NCBI GenBank assembly: GCA_030220185.1
Contig: JASPKZ010007797.1
Coordinates: forward strand, 1,966,001-2,030,000
DNA length: 64,000 bases
Direction: 5' to 3'
Source of the DNA: Diploptera punctata
Lineage: Eukaryota; Arthropoda; Insecta; Blattodea; Blaberidae
The notes beneath the pieces are model-generated. The model saw only the letters and a list, made by a program, of their open reading frames with translations, was not told the DNA's origin and made no database searches. The translations under genes and the position numbers were made by a program. Shown one piece after another: positions 29,646 through 40,164 of this stretch. How positions within the stretch are numbered: the stretch's first letter is position 1; every line of letters starts with the position of its first letter.

Positions 29646-31260
29646 TTTATATCATATTTTCTTTTTGTATAGATGATCTATTATGATTTCTTTTCTTTGT
29701 AATTCGAATATTTATTTATTTATCTTTATATTATATCTGACTATATTTTGACTCGCATTAAAAGCTTTAGTTGTGCTTTTTTACTTATGTCTATTCATTC
29801 AGTAGTTTGCATAAGTCAGATATCAAAGTCAAATTCCAAAAGCTTGCTCAAGCGTGTGCTAGTTCCTTTATCCCAAAGCTTCCACGATTGTATTTTATAA
29901 CTCAGAAAACATTATGTATTGGGAGAATTGAGTAAAGAAAGTTGAATTCCTCTTTGCCTCTATGGGCCCAGGCAAAGATGTCACAATTTGAACAATCTAT
30001 GCTTTCCAATCAAAATAGTTATCAACAATAACGGTTTGATCCAGCACCTATACGGTGCAACTTTTCTAAAAGTTGTCTCTACCAAGGGTAAGCATTGTTA
30101 AAGTTAGTGGGACTTTGGGTTTCTTTGTTAAGCAAGCAGTTCAGTTGCTGGTAAATGACCTACATTGGAATGTAAGAATTGGCAATGAAATTCAAGGAAG
30201 GAAATTCAGGAAAATAAAGGTACCTAAAATGTGTGCTCAAAATACAAGGAGCAAAAATAAAGTTCAAAATAATCCCTTAAAAATTAGGGTGCGCAAATTA
30301 CGTGAACAAATACAGTAATCACTGCAGTCAGCCATGACTGTGGAACTATTCTGTCATGGATTTAAATAAAAACTATTAGCTTATAGTTTATATTGAGTGT
30401 CAAGGGAGATAAGTACAATGTTGTCTGACTGTACAAACAATCTTATTTCATTAAAATGATCATGTTGACACATAAATATACAAACAACACATGTATCAAG
30501 AAGAATGTGTATAATTTTGATTTTACTTAAGCCAGAACATTTTGTAAATTAGAAATTTAAAATCTTCCCTTAAATCTACAAAGCATTCTAAAAACATGTC
30601 TTTGTTTTTACACACACAGTTACAATTTTAAACAAGAAATATATATGTAGTTAAAATTAAAAATAAATATGCACATAGAAATGTTGTTTACAAAATTTTA
30701 CCCAGGTACCGGTACACTTAAAAAAGAAAAATGCATTTATATTGATATACATACAGATAGCATTGAACATCCATGTTAGTTAAACTACATATTAAAGCAG
30801 AATTCATACTGGGTTTTAGGCCTTTGTCTGATGTATTGACTATCAATGTATGCAGAAAATACACAGATATGACAAAGTAAGGTGAGAGTTTTATTTGAAA
30901 GAGAAAAATATACTGTTACGTATTGCATAGCGATGTTTGAATTGTGCGGCCGCACAAACCAGCTGAAGTGTCTGGAGTGTCTTGCCAGAGGCTTCTAGGC
31001 TTCAAAATATCTCAGACTTTTCTAAAAGAGGTGAAGGCAAGACAACAGTCAGTCTATGTTTGACGATGGTGATAGTCAGTCTTGCATTAAACAGTATACA
31101 GTTAAGTGAACGAGAAATTGTGGCAAACTTATTCAGCTGTGACTGTGAAAATAGTTGTGACTGTCATAAAAATTAAAAAAAAAGATTAATTGTGAGTTGT
31201 AATTGTGAACAGAAATTTACTGAAAATTGTGGAAAGAAATGAAGTGTTAAGTGAAATTTT
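29646..31260. other. No recognisable gene
   Basis: A 70-80-codon open frame at 30073-30318 lacks an ATG at its start and has no known domain. The palindrome GTGCGGCCGCAC at about 30938-30952 is GC-rich and out of keeping with its surroundings. Nothing else is supportable. Confidence 0.35.
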
Positions 31261-31261
31261 A

Positions 31262-31345
31262 AACAAATGTCAATGAGTGACATGTGGTTAGCACATTGCC
31301 TTAAAGAGACATGTAGTTGGCAAGTAAGGTACTAGGCCTGTAATT
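31262..31345 (-). repeat. SINE family D fragment
   Basis: GAGTGACATGTGGTTAGCAC and AAAGAGACATGTAGTTGGCA match the body of D copies near 4590 and 16720. Confidence 0.55.
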
Positions 31346-31349
31346 AATA

Positions 31350-31690
31350 TTTTAAGAAATAACACTATGAGCTTTTTTAATGTAAATATTAAGAAGTGGA
31401 AAATTGACACCTCACCTCATAATTGGAGTTTCTTGAGTTACATGTTTCAGAAGACTTGCTTTCTATCGTCAGCTCATATTCAGCTGTTGAATTGATGATT
31501 GGTGATCTTGTAGGTTGTATTCTCTTCCCTCTTTAGGATGACTATTGAACTTCCAAATCAAATATTTTCCCTGGAATTTCAAAATTCGTAAGTTTTTCTT
31601 TATAATTCTAGATATAAATCTTCTCCCAAATTGTGAGTTCTTTGGATTTATCTAAATGTTTCAATAATTTTGTGTTTACTTCTATTCAAG
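31350..31690 (-). pseudogene. PLE GIY-YIG C-terminal relic with 3' end
   Basis: The minus strand gives LLKHLDKSKELTIWEKIYI and LTNFEIPGKIFDLEVQ, matching the end of the PLE endonuclease at 39503-39828. Downstream (lower coordinates) are a ribozyme-like motif (31439-31473), ATTATGAGGTGAGGTGTC and the tail AGCTCATAGTGTTATTTC. Confidence 0.7.
31439..31473 (-). ncRNA. Hammerhead-like motif of the PLE relic
   Basis: Minus strand: CTGACGA, T, AGAA-agcaagtc-TTCT (stem II), GAAA, CATGT (ACA/UGU stem III), A. Flanking GAG and CTC could form stem I with one bulged base. Confidence 0.45.
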
Positions 31691-31844
31691 ATTCAAGATT
31701 CTTCAGCTCAAGAAACTATATATTTTTTATCACATGAAACTTTCCTCATTAGAGGATTGCCACAAGGACAAAGTGATACAGACAATTAATTTTTGAAATT
31801 GACGAAATACATTTTGTAAATACATTACAAAATTTCATATTATA

Positions 31845-32660
31845 ATTGAAGTATATTCTATAAAGTAGAAATTTTGTAAAGATGGTTTCTTAAAATTGAA
31901 ATTGATCTTCTAATGGCAGCGATTGCACTTTCAGAAAGATACACTCTGTCCAAATTTAATAAATTCCAAAATTTAGCTAAGAATCCTGGTATACTACCTC
32001 TTGCCCTGATCATCAACCCTGTGACAGTTATACTATGTAATGGGTATTTATCTTTGTAATAGTCAACTGTTGGCTCATATATGGCTTTCTTTTCAGAGTC
32101 AACTTCCACTATGAGTCTCAAAACGGATTGTAGGATCTAATATCATACCAATTTTAGAGGATGGTCTAAATGCAATAATATCTATTCATTTATTACTCCC
32201 ATGAACTTCCTCATAAACTGTGTATCCATTACCTTGCAAGGCTTCTGTCATCATGTTTCGTTTCGAATAGTGTGGTGCTGAATGTTTCTCAGTGATTCCC
32301 CAAAGGAACAAGCCCCCAAGGACGTGTGCAAGGATTTCGTGCTCTCTGCGACAATGTCTACAGAGGGTAACGACCCTAGACTTGTCTGGCAAATAACGCA
32401 CTGCCGATACATTGGCCTGCATTTTAATTGCTTCTCTTCATTTGGAACAAGACAATCCCTGATGATCACAAATCCATTGATTTGCTGGTGTATATTCACT
32501 GTAGAGAACAACGCCTTTTCCTTTATGAGGAAATTGACTCCAGAGAACTGCTTCTTTGTCTCTTAGTTGTTTCTCAAGTTTCCTTGCATCTGATAGAAGA
32601 CTTCAAGTATTAATATTGATGTCACTAGGTTCAATGTTAAGATCTCTCACACATTGTAAA
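31845..32660 (-). pseudogene. R2-group LINE C-terminus (zinc knuckle and restriction-like endonuclease)
   Basis: From 32422 downward: QANVSAVRYLPDKSRV, CRHCRREHEILAHVLG, and GNGYTVYEEVHG before a break. The frame at 32121-31858 reads EVDSEKKAIYEPTVDYYKDK, VTGLMIRARGSIPGFLAKF and SISILRNHLY. In R2/NeSL-type elements a C-x2-C-x7-H-x4 knuckle (usually with a final C) precedes a restriction-like endonuclease with this EEVH, KKA-YEPT and G-IP ending. The knuckle's last C is missing. Frameshifts show it is dead. It does not lie in rDNA. Confidence 0.7.
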
Positions 32661-32864
32661 CTTTCCTCTTTTAGGTTTCAGAGAATAGTAATATATGTAT
32701 TGTCTTGGTAAAGAATATGGTAAATGCTTATATGCTGTAATTTTGTTGTTTCCCATGTTACACAAAATAAACCAAGTCCTTTATTCTGACGTTCAGTATA
32801 TAACATGTGATCAAGGACAACTATTGGAAGATGTAAAATATGGTGAGGTGAGATGTCAATTATC

Positions 32865-33185
32865 ATTTTTTTTTCTAATGCCACCAAGTTGTCTTTTATG
32901 ACATTTCTGGCTTTCCCCCTGGCATTGGCAGAATTGTAATCCATTTCTCAAGTTGGGGCACCTGGAAGGCAGGGTTATGTTACCCCGATGGTATGATGAG
33001 TGATAAATGATAATGGAGTGCCAGGAGAGTTCTTAACCTAAACTTAACCTAAATTCCAGACAATTGGCAACCACAGGAATAATTCCCTTTAAGGAAAAAT
33101 TCCTATGGTTTGATTGAGAATCGAACCTAGGACCTCAAGAACAGTAGTCAGGAATGCTGACGACTAGCTCATGAGGCTGGTCATT
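32865..33185 (-). repeat. SINE family F (tRNA-derived)
   Basis: TAATGCCACCAAGTTGTCTT, GATAAATGATAATGGAGTGC and CTAAACTTAACCTAAATTCC recur at 53338-53655. The tRNA-like head at the right, on the minus strand, has CTAGTCGTCAGCATTCC and B-box GGTTCGATTCTC. Confidence 0.75.
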
Positions 33186-33189
33186 ATCT

Positions 33190-33620
33190 GATTCTTAATA
33201 TTTATATTATAACTTAAGGTATTACTTGGATAGAAAAGGCTAATTAAAATAATTAAAGATAAGATAGAAAATATTCTATAATATTGAACCCACTTTATAT
33301 TGTAGGAGATTGCATAATGTCTATAGTAAATTAATTAAAAAAATGAGTATGAAATTGACTAGTTATCTGCATACATTGATAGTTTGATCAGATTTTTTCT
33401 GTCAGCATTTAAAAACGATATTTGTTATATCAATGCAGTAAAATCACATTTATTCAAAAGACTGGTGTTTCCACCATTGTCCCATGTATTTATTGTTTGA
33501 TTTAGTTTACCCTCCCCTGCCTTTCCTCCAAGCTGCTGTTGTTTTGTCTTTGTTATTGTTGTAAATTTTATGAAATATCTATTTTTGCCAACTCCAAAAT
33601 ATAAAGTAATATGTACCTTA
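33190..33620. other. No gene seen
   Basis: AT-rich; a long antisense hydrophobic open frame reflects base composition and the start of LINE A. No repeat was recognised. Confidence 0.4.
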
Positions 33621-33624
33621 TAAT

Positions 33625-34887
33625 ATTGGTTATTTAAGAAGAGGCAAAACAAGAAATGGTTTGATGAGGAATGTGCCGACATTGTAAAGAAAAGAAAGCT
33701 AGCAAAAATGAAATGGTTACACGAGCCAAATGAGGTAAATTTAGAGCAATTGGGTAGTATTAGATGGGAAACCACGAGGTTACTAAAGAGTAAAAAGAGG
33801 GAATATTTGAGAGAGAAGATTAATGATCTTAAAATGAACGCAAAAAATAGGAACATTAGAGAATCATATAAGGAAATTAGTATAGAGAAGAAAGGGTTTC
33901 AGGCTAGAACAAACTAAATTCGGAATGAAAATGGGGATATGATTGCAGATTCCACGAGTATATTAAATAGATAGAAAAGTTACTTTAATCAGCTATTAAA
34001 TGTGCATACAGAACAGAACATTGAGGAGGATAATTTACAGACAGCAGAAATGCTAGTCGCAGAGCCAAGTGCATTAGAGGTTGAAATGGCGATTGAAAAA
34101 TTGAAGATGTATAAAGCATCAGGTTCAGATGAGATCCCAGCAGAGCTGATAACATCATGGGGAGAAAAATTGATGGACAAGATACGTCAGTTGCTTAGTA
34201 TGATTTGGGAAAAAGAAGCTCTTCCAGATGAATGGAAAGAATCGATCATCATACCAATTTATAAGAAAGGAGATAAAACTGATTGCAACAACTACAGAGG
34301 CATCTCGTTACTTTCAACTTCGTACAAAATTCTAACAAATATATTAGTAAGCAGACTTACTCCCTATATTGATGACATTCTAGGAGATCATCAATGTGGA
34401 TTTAGAAGAAACAGGTCTACAACAGATCAGATTTTTAGTATAAGACAGATTTTAGAAAAGAAATGGGAATATAATGGTACTGTACATCAACTATATGTAG
34501 ACTTCAAAAAAGGCATACAATTCAGTTAAAAGGGAGAAGTTATATAGTATCCTGCTAGAGTTCAGAATTTCTAAAAAGTTAGTTAGACTTATACAAATGT
34601 GTCTAAATGGCACAAAGGGTAGGGTGCATGTAGGCAAACAGTTTTCAGATACTTTTGAAATCCACAATGGGTTGAAGCAAGGAGATGCACTATCTCCTCT
34701 ACTATTTAATTTTGTACTAGAGCATGCCATCAAATCTTTAGAGGATGAAGAAGGCCTACAACTCAATGGTATTAATAAGCTGTTAGTTTATGCTGATTAT
34801 ATAGTACTATTGGACAATAGTGAGGAGATACTAAAGGCCAACACGCACACACTATTGAGTAACACTAAGACATTGGGACTGGAATAA
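33625..34887 (+). pseudogene. LINE family A: endonuclease-RT linker and RT core (left part)
   Basis: Begins QNKKWFDEECADIVKKRKLA, the usual linker after the AP endonuclease, which is missing. The 34002-34529 frame has EVEMAIEKLKMYKASGSDEI, EWKESIIIPIYKKGDKTDC, NYRGISLLSTSYKI and HQCGFRRNRSTTDQIFSI. A frameshift follows the VDFKK block. Next come NGLKQGDALSPLLFNFVLEH and LLVYADYIVLLD, where the catalytic YADD reads YADY, an inactivating change. Reading stops at 34887, where LINE B is inserted, and resumes at 38394. Confidence 0.9.
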
Positions 34888-35161
34888 ATTTCTTCTTCTT
34901 CTTCTTGACTTCCTGGTTTAGACATTAGTTGCCTGTTCTGTCTTCACTAATAGATCTAAGACCATCTCTTCCGAGGACATCCGACATCTCTTCTTCCTCT
35001 CGGAAAATAATGTAAGATTTTATTTGGTAATCTATTTTCTTCCATTCTTTCTACATGTTCTTTCCACTGAATTTTGTTGTTAAATATCTTTTCTTTTATG
35101 GAGTAGATCTGCAGTTCTTCACGGATATCCATGTTTCTTATCTGGTCCATCCTAGTACATC
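34888..35161 (-). mobile_element. LINE family B 3' end, right-hand coding part (split by hAT-3)
   Basis: The minus strand has RMDQIRNMDIREELQIYSIK, WKEHVERMEENRLPNKILHY and GRRDVGCPRKRW. A GAAGAAGAAGAAGAA tail on the minus strand abuts LINE A at 34888-34906. Its upstream part is at 38198-38393. Confidence 0.85.
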
Positions 35162-38100
35162 CATGGGCATAGCGAGGTGGGTGCAAGGAGGTGCGCTCAC
35201 ACCCCCCTTGATATTTGACCAATTAATACTTTATGGAATGAGATTTTCTTCTATCCGAAATTAGGTTTAAAATGTTAAAAATATATGTAAAAAATAATAT
35301 TAAGCCCACTAAGCCCAATATGTGATATATCAATTTATCAAGTACCTATCCCAGTGGACATAAGCATCACTAGTACGCCAGAACATTCTACACCTCTATT
35401 ATGAATGACTAACGCAGCATTTTCACTTCTTGAATTTCAGCTGAGTACCTGAGTTTGTTTTTCGATGCCTAGAAAAACTTCTCTAATGGATGTTTTTTTT
35501 TACACCTTATATTGTCAATGTCCACTTACCGTGATTGGTCAAGGTTCGCCATGCCTATGTCTCGTATTTTCTAGTATGTTCGATAGGCTCAAATAAGTAT
35601 CTAATTGACATATTTTTTACTCGAAGGTTCTAGACTCATGCTTTAACATTGAACTATGCGTATTCATGCATGAATGCGTAAAAATGGATATAAAAAAATT
35701 CTTTGGTAAGTACCTACACAAATTGTATCATTGCAATATTATTTTTTCCTGGATAGTTTAGAATTCATCACATCCGAAGAAGAAGATTTACCCATCATTT
35801 ACCCACCTAATGATATTGGCAACTGGTTTGGGAGAACAGAGCTTATAAGTAAAGAAGATAAAGTGAAAATTCTGACAAACTGCCTGAGTCCACCTGAAAG
35901 CTACAATTTCAGCAAAGATGCTGAACATTTAAAACGAAAATTCAAGCATTGTTGGATCCAACAGTTATTCACCCTGGCTAAAGTATTCCGCAAGACTCAA
36001 AGGTGCACTCTGTATGTATTGTGTTCTATACTCCCCACATATTGTGAGGGACGTTAATAGGTCATTCATAGTGAAGGACGTTAATAGGTCATTCATAGTG
36101 AGGCCCTTCCAGAAGTTTTTCAAAATGCATGAATTTGCCAAAAAAAAAAAAACTTTGTGAGAGCTGCTGGCATGTGGAAGCTGCACAGTCAGCATGCTTG
36201 TTTTTAAGTGTTAGCCAAAAAATTCGTAAGTAGCTATAAGAAGATTGCGGTGGATAACTTGAAATATTTGTCTTCCATCTTGGATACCATTAGCTTCTGC
36301 ATTTAAGGGATAGAACACTGGACGAAGGTGTCTTCAGGAATTTGATTCAATGGGGAATTTAATGCCAGTGATATAAGCTTAAAAACTCATTTAAATGCCA
36401 AAAATGCGAATTACCTTTCTCCACAAGTTAAAAATGAATTGATTGAATTATGTGACTTGAGGTAATGGAAACGACTGTGGATGATGTAAAAAATGCCAGC
36501 GCTTATAGTTTAGTTGATAAAAGCTGTGACAATTCTGGAAAGACACAATTGTCCATTGGTGTGTGGTTTTTTATGAGAAACTGAATAAAATTTGAGAAGA
36601 GTTTTTGGGCTTTGTTGAACTGAAAAGAATGGAAGTCCAATCAATTGCTGCAGAAATTGAGTTCATTTTTTTTTAAAGAGATAGACACTGACCCGCACAA
36701 ATGTGTCGGCAGGGCTATGATGGCTGCTCAACAATGGCAGAAAAAGACACAGGGTCCAGAAACATCTGCGCGAGTTTTTTTCCAAAATGCGTGAGCCACA
36801 AAATCATTCTTGTGGTAAATGATTTGAATAGTGTGCCTGAGATGAGAAACAGATAACTACAATTAAGGTTATTATAAACTTTTTTCAAGAGTCGCCGTTG
36901 AGAAGACCGCACATTGCAAGCATCCCCATGCTCTGTGAAACATGTTTGTTGGAACAATATAAAAAGTATTGGGATATTTAAGAAACACTTTTTGGAACTG
37001 ATGAACGGCCTGAAATTGATTGCCATAGAAAGAAATGCACCAAGCCGAAAACAAGCTGATCAATCGCATGCTGCTGCAAGTAGGAGTACTTTCATCTTTT
37101 GTTTGTGCCTGATATAAAAATATTCTAGTTATTTGGAACCTGTCATTAATTCGCTGCAACCCGTGGCTATAGATTTAATTAAATGCATGGTCCATTTTGA
37201 AAGCATTAAAAGCATGGTAATAGATCATTGCAAAAAAGATTATGAGATCTCCGAAGGCATCATGAAAGAGATGGAGACATTGCTTCTGAGCTAGGTGTAG
37301 AAATCACACTACCAAGAACTTCCAATAAGCAGTCACATAGAGCTAATCCACAATGTAATCCTGAATATTAGTTTAAGGTGGCCATCTTATCCCTATTTGG
37401 ATTCCTTTCACACAGCTTTGTCAGACTGATTTGGAGAAAAACAGGGTCCTGCTTTTGAACTTCAAATGCTGCACACTAAGAAACTAAAAACATCTCTGAA
37501 GTTGCACAGCAATGGCGAGCAAAATTTCAGAGTATTATAAAATCGAGGATTTTTCCACAGCACTTGAACTATGGCACCGTATGTGGATGAAACGAAGTAA
37601 CAAGCATAAAGAAGACGATTTCCTCAACATCGTGGATGAGTGTGATTTTTTCCCATCCATCAAAATAGAAATTGTAACATGCGTGTCTTTACCATGCACT
37701 ACGGCGTCGATTGAACTTTTAGCATCCTAAGAAGAGTGAAGACGTGGTGCCATTCTGCAATGACAGAAAATCGCCTTAGTGGCCTCTGTATGCTCAGTCT
37801 GCACTAAAAAACTTATTAAAAATTATATTGAAAAATTCAAACAAAATGTACTTAAAAAAATGTTCTCAGACAAAATGACAAGTCAAACTGTGTGTGTAGT
37901 TGTACTTTATTAGTTGCTAAAGTATAACTAATAATTTCAATACAATTAAGTATAAAAATTAAAAAGTAATCTAATAAAAAATTCAATTCGCCAGAGCATA
38001 AAAATTCTGCAATTATTTCACTATTATTCTTCATATTTCGTCTTCAATAGCGCTGTAGTTTTCTTCCGAAATATATTGAGGGTAGTTTAAGAAATAAAGA

Positions 38101-38197
38101 TATTATTTTGTATTTTTGATTTGTTCGCTTGTATCCGGAAGGTATACAGTCAAAAAAAAATTACACCTCCCTTAATCCAATGCTGGCTACGCCCATG
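35162..38197 (+). mobile_element. hAT transposon of ZMYM1/TTF-finger type with 8-bp TSD (hAT-3)
   Basis: The ends are CATGGGCATAGC and, inverted, CATGGGCGTAGC. Flanking octamers AGTACATC (35154-35161) and AGTGCATC (38198-38205) differ at one base. The 3036-bp interior has a degraded transposase on the plus strand. It splits LINE B, which itself splits LINE A. Confidence 0.9.
35740..37730 (+). pseudogene. ZMYM1-like hAT transposase, multiply broken
   Basis: 35740-36057 reads DLPIIYPPNDIGNWFGRTEL, SPPESYNFSKDAEHLKRKF, HCWIQQLFTLAKVFRKTQR; TTF-finger hAT transposases have a P--Y-FP---RKF---WL pattern here. Middle segments include NCLKLIAIERNAPSRKQADQ-like and ESIKSMVIDHCKKDYE-like frames. The end (37512-37730) reads KISEYYKIEDFSTALELWHR and CVSLPCTTASIELLAS, the C-terminal dimerisation region. 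Stops and shifts throughout. Confidence 0.75.
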
Positions 38198-38393
38198 AGT
38201 GCATCCTTTTACTCTTCTTAAAAATTTTCATCTCGGCTGTTTGGATTTTACTTTCTTGTTTTGGTAGTGATAATCCAAGATTCACTCCCATACAAAAGGA
38301 CAGGGACTGCCATTGTTTTATAAAATTTTAATTTTGTTTGTTTATGGGCTTTATTATTCAGTGTTCTATTTATTGTGCCACAAATAGCTTGAA
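38198..38393 (-). mobile_element. LINE family B, upstream part (split by hAT-3)
   Basis: The minus strand reads FYKTMAVPVLLYGSESWIIT and then, shifted, IQTAEMKIFKK. It joins in order with the piece at 34888-35161 once hAT-3 is set aside. It is 5' truncated at about 38393. Confidence 0.85.
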
Positions 38394-39115
38394 ACTGATG
38401 AAAGTAAATATCAATAAAAACTAAATATATGGTCACACATAGAAATACATTATATAATGGAAACGGACAGCTAATGACAAATGAGGGAAATTTTGAGGAG
38501 GTGACAGAATTCAAATACCTAGGAGCAATAATCACAAATAGGAATGAGATGCACAAAGAAATTAAACATAGGCTCAATTCTGGAAATGCATGCTATTATG
38601 CATTGCAGAGGCTTTTGACGTCCCAACTCCTTTGAAAAAAATGTTATTAAACTGAAAATATATAAAACTATTATTTTACCAGTTATATTATTTGGATGCG
38701 AAACATGGACTCTTACTTTAAGGGAGGAAAGGAGATTACGAGCATTTGAGAATAAAGTTCTTAGGAAAATTTTTGGACCAAAGAGAAATGAACAGACAGG
38801 TGAATGGAGGAGACTACATAACAGTGAACTACATAATCTTCATAGGAAGCCAGATATAACGAGAACAGTTAAGTCTCGAAGACTTCAATGGGCAGGACAT
38901 GTGGCACAAGTGGGGAATGAAGGATGTGCATGGAAGCTTCTTGTAGGAAAACCAGAGGGAAAACACCCAGTTGGTAGACCAAGAATGAGGTGGGAGAATA
39001 AGATTAAATATGATTTGAGGAAGTAGATTATACAGGGGATGATTGGAAAACATTAGCTCAGGATAGGAATGTATGGAGAGCTTATGTCCATGTGGGCATG
39101 AACCTCCGGGTTCAT
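38394..39115 (+). pseudogene. LINE family A, C-terminal part (right part)
   Basis: Continues from 34887: YMVTHRNTLYNGNGQLMTNE, NFEEVTEFKYLGAIITNRNE, then ILPVILFGCETWTLTLREE, ENKVLRKIFGPKRNEQTGE, RTVKSRRLQWAGHVAQVGN and GRPRMRWENKIKYDL. The frame breaks near 38634 and after DLRK. The last 300 bases are nearly identical to the copy at 27352-27600. Confidence 0.9.
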
Positions 39116-39142
39116 ATTTTAATTTTCAGATACAAAAGTCTT

Positions 39143-39335
39143 AATAAATATGTTTGGTCTGTATTCTTCTTACCTCATATAGTTGTTTCTTTTAAAACTG
39201 TACCAACAGAAGATGGAGCAAACATGCTTTGAAACATGTGTCTTAATAGAAAAAACTATATGAGGTGAGAAAAATACAGACAAAACTCATTATTAAGTAA
39301 AATCTCATAATGTTACTTCCTATTGTATTTTAAAA
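39143..39335. mobile_element. PLE-terminal foldback with 11-bp TSD
   Basis: The arms carry CTTACCTCATATAGTTGTTT and its inverse AACTATATGAGGTGAG. The right arm continues into the tail CTCATAATGTTACTTCCTA. ACAAAAGTCTT flanks it at 39132-39142 and 39336-39346. There is no coding part. Confidence 0.8.
39207..39242 (+). ncRNA. Decayed hammerhead-like motif
   Basis: CAGAAGA (U4 changed), T, GAGCA-aaca-TGCTT hairpin, GAAA, CATGT-GTC. The order is as in the better copies. Confidence 0.35.
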
Positions 39336-39446
39336 CAAAAGTCTTTTTAATCAATTGATTTGATGTTTACTTGATGAAAATCCATTATGTTTATATTATT
39401 TTTGGTCTGGACATCTTACCTCAATATTAATGTTGATTTGTTCTTG

Positions 39447-39482
39447 GACATGTTTCAAAACAATTCTCTGTTTTATCTTCAG
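39447..39482 (-). ncRNA. Hammerhead-like motif, left arm of PLE-2
   Basis: Inverted copy of the motif at 39979-40014, with the same core and hairpin. Confidence 0.5.
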
Positions 39483-39502
39483 CTTTCCCAGACTGGTTTT
39501 AT

Positions 39503-39828
39503 TTATGTTGCATTATGTTGCACCACCTGGATGTCGATGTCAGCTCCATCCTGTGGTTGGCCAAAGAACCTCCAAACAAGGTCACCCTCCATCGGAATAT
39601 CAAAATTCATAACTCTGTTTCTGTTCTTCTGAATATAAATTTTTTCCCAAATAGTCAGCTCGTTTGTATTTTCTAACTGTTTTAATAATTTAGTGTCTGA
39701 ATTAATATTATGTTTTTCAGACCAAACATGAGCAGCAACTGCAGATTTTTCAATTTCTCCATTTTTAATATTTCTTATGTGTTCTTTGGTTCTAATTTTT
39801 AGGTTTCTTTTTGTTTTCCCTATATATA
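39503..39828 (-). pseudogene. PLE-2 GIY-YIG endonuclease, 5' truncated
   Basis: From 39828: YIGKTKRNLKIRTKEHIRN, EKSAVAAHVWSEKHNINSD, LKQLENTNELTIWEKIYIQK and DLVWRFFGQPQDGADIDI, then a stop. It begins at the YIG of the GIY-YIG domain because the inverted arm starts there. The frame upstream of 39828 is inverted-arm sequence, not the natural protein. Confidence 0.85.
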
Positions 39829-39978
39829 TCAGAAGAACAGAAACAGAGTTATGAATTTTGATATTCCGATGGAGGGTGACCTTGTTTGGAGGTTCTTTGG
39901 CCAACCACAGGATGGAGCTGACATCGACATCCAGGTGGTGCAACATAATGCAACATAAATAAAACCAGTCTGGGAAAG

Positions 39979-40014
39979 CTGAAGATAAAACAGAGAATTG
40001 TTTTGAAACATGTC
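39979..40014 (+). ncRNA. Hammerhead-like motif, right arm of PLE-2
   Basis: CTGAAGA, T, AAAACA-gagaat-TGTTTT (six perfect pairs), GAAA, CATGT (self-complementary ACAUGU stem III), C, then C. The stem II sequence is unrelated to that of other subfamilies, yet pairs fully. Confidence 0.5.
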
Positions 40015-40125
40015 CAAGAACAAATCAACATTAATATTGAGGTAAGATGTCCAGACCAAAAATAATATAATTAAAATAACCTCAAAATATAACTTCCTAA
40101 AATTAAATATCCATTATGTTTACTG

Positions 40126-40163
40126 ATTAAATAAAATAAAACTGTTAAAGTTTTATTTTATTT
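40126..40163. repeat. Short AT palindrome
   Basis: ATTAAATAAAATAAAACT and its inverse AGTTTTATTTTATTTAAT surround GTTAA. Confidence 0.8.
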
Positions 40164-40164
40164 A

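Larger units (their letters stand above)
39394..40108. mobile_element. PLE foldback (PLE-2) with 14-bp TSD
   Basis: Arms 39391-39632 and 39829-40070 are inverted copies of 242 bp; the spacer 39633-39828 continues the endonuclease. ATCCATTATGTTTA occurs at 39380-39393 and 40109-40122. As in PLE-1, both outer ends are 3' ends, and the right one is longer by 38 nt (40071-40108) with AACCTCAAAATATAACTTCC. Confidence 0.88.

Noticed and set aside
30073..30318. 81-codon ORF as a retroviral-type gag
   Set aside because: No ATG at its start, no zinc knuckle, and no pol-like sequence downstream.
33425..33856. 143-codon frame on the minus strand
   Set aside because: Overlaps the sense frame of LINE A from 33625; the rest is low-complexity.
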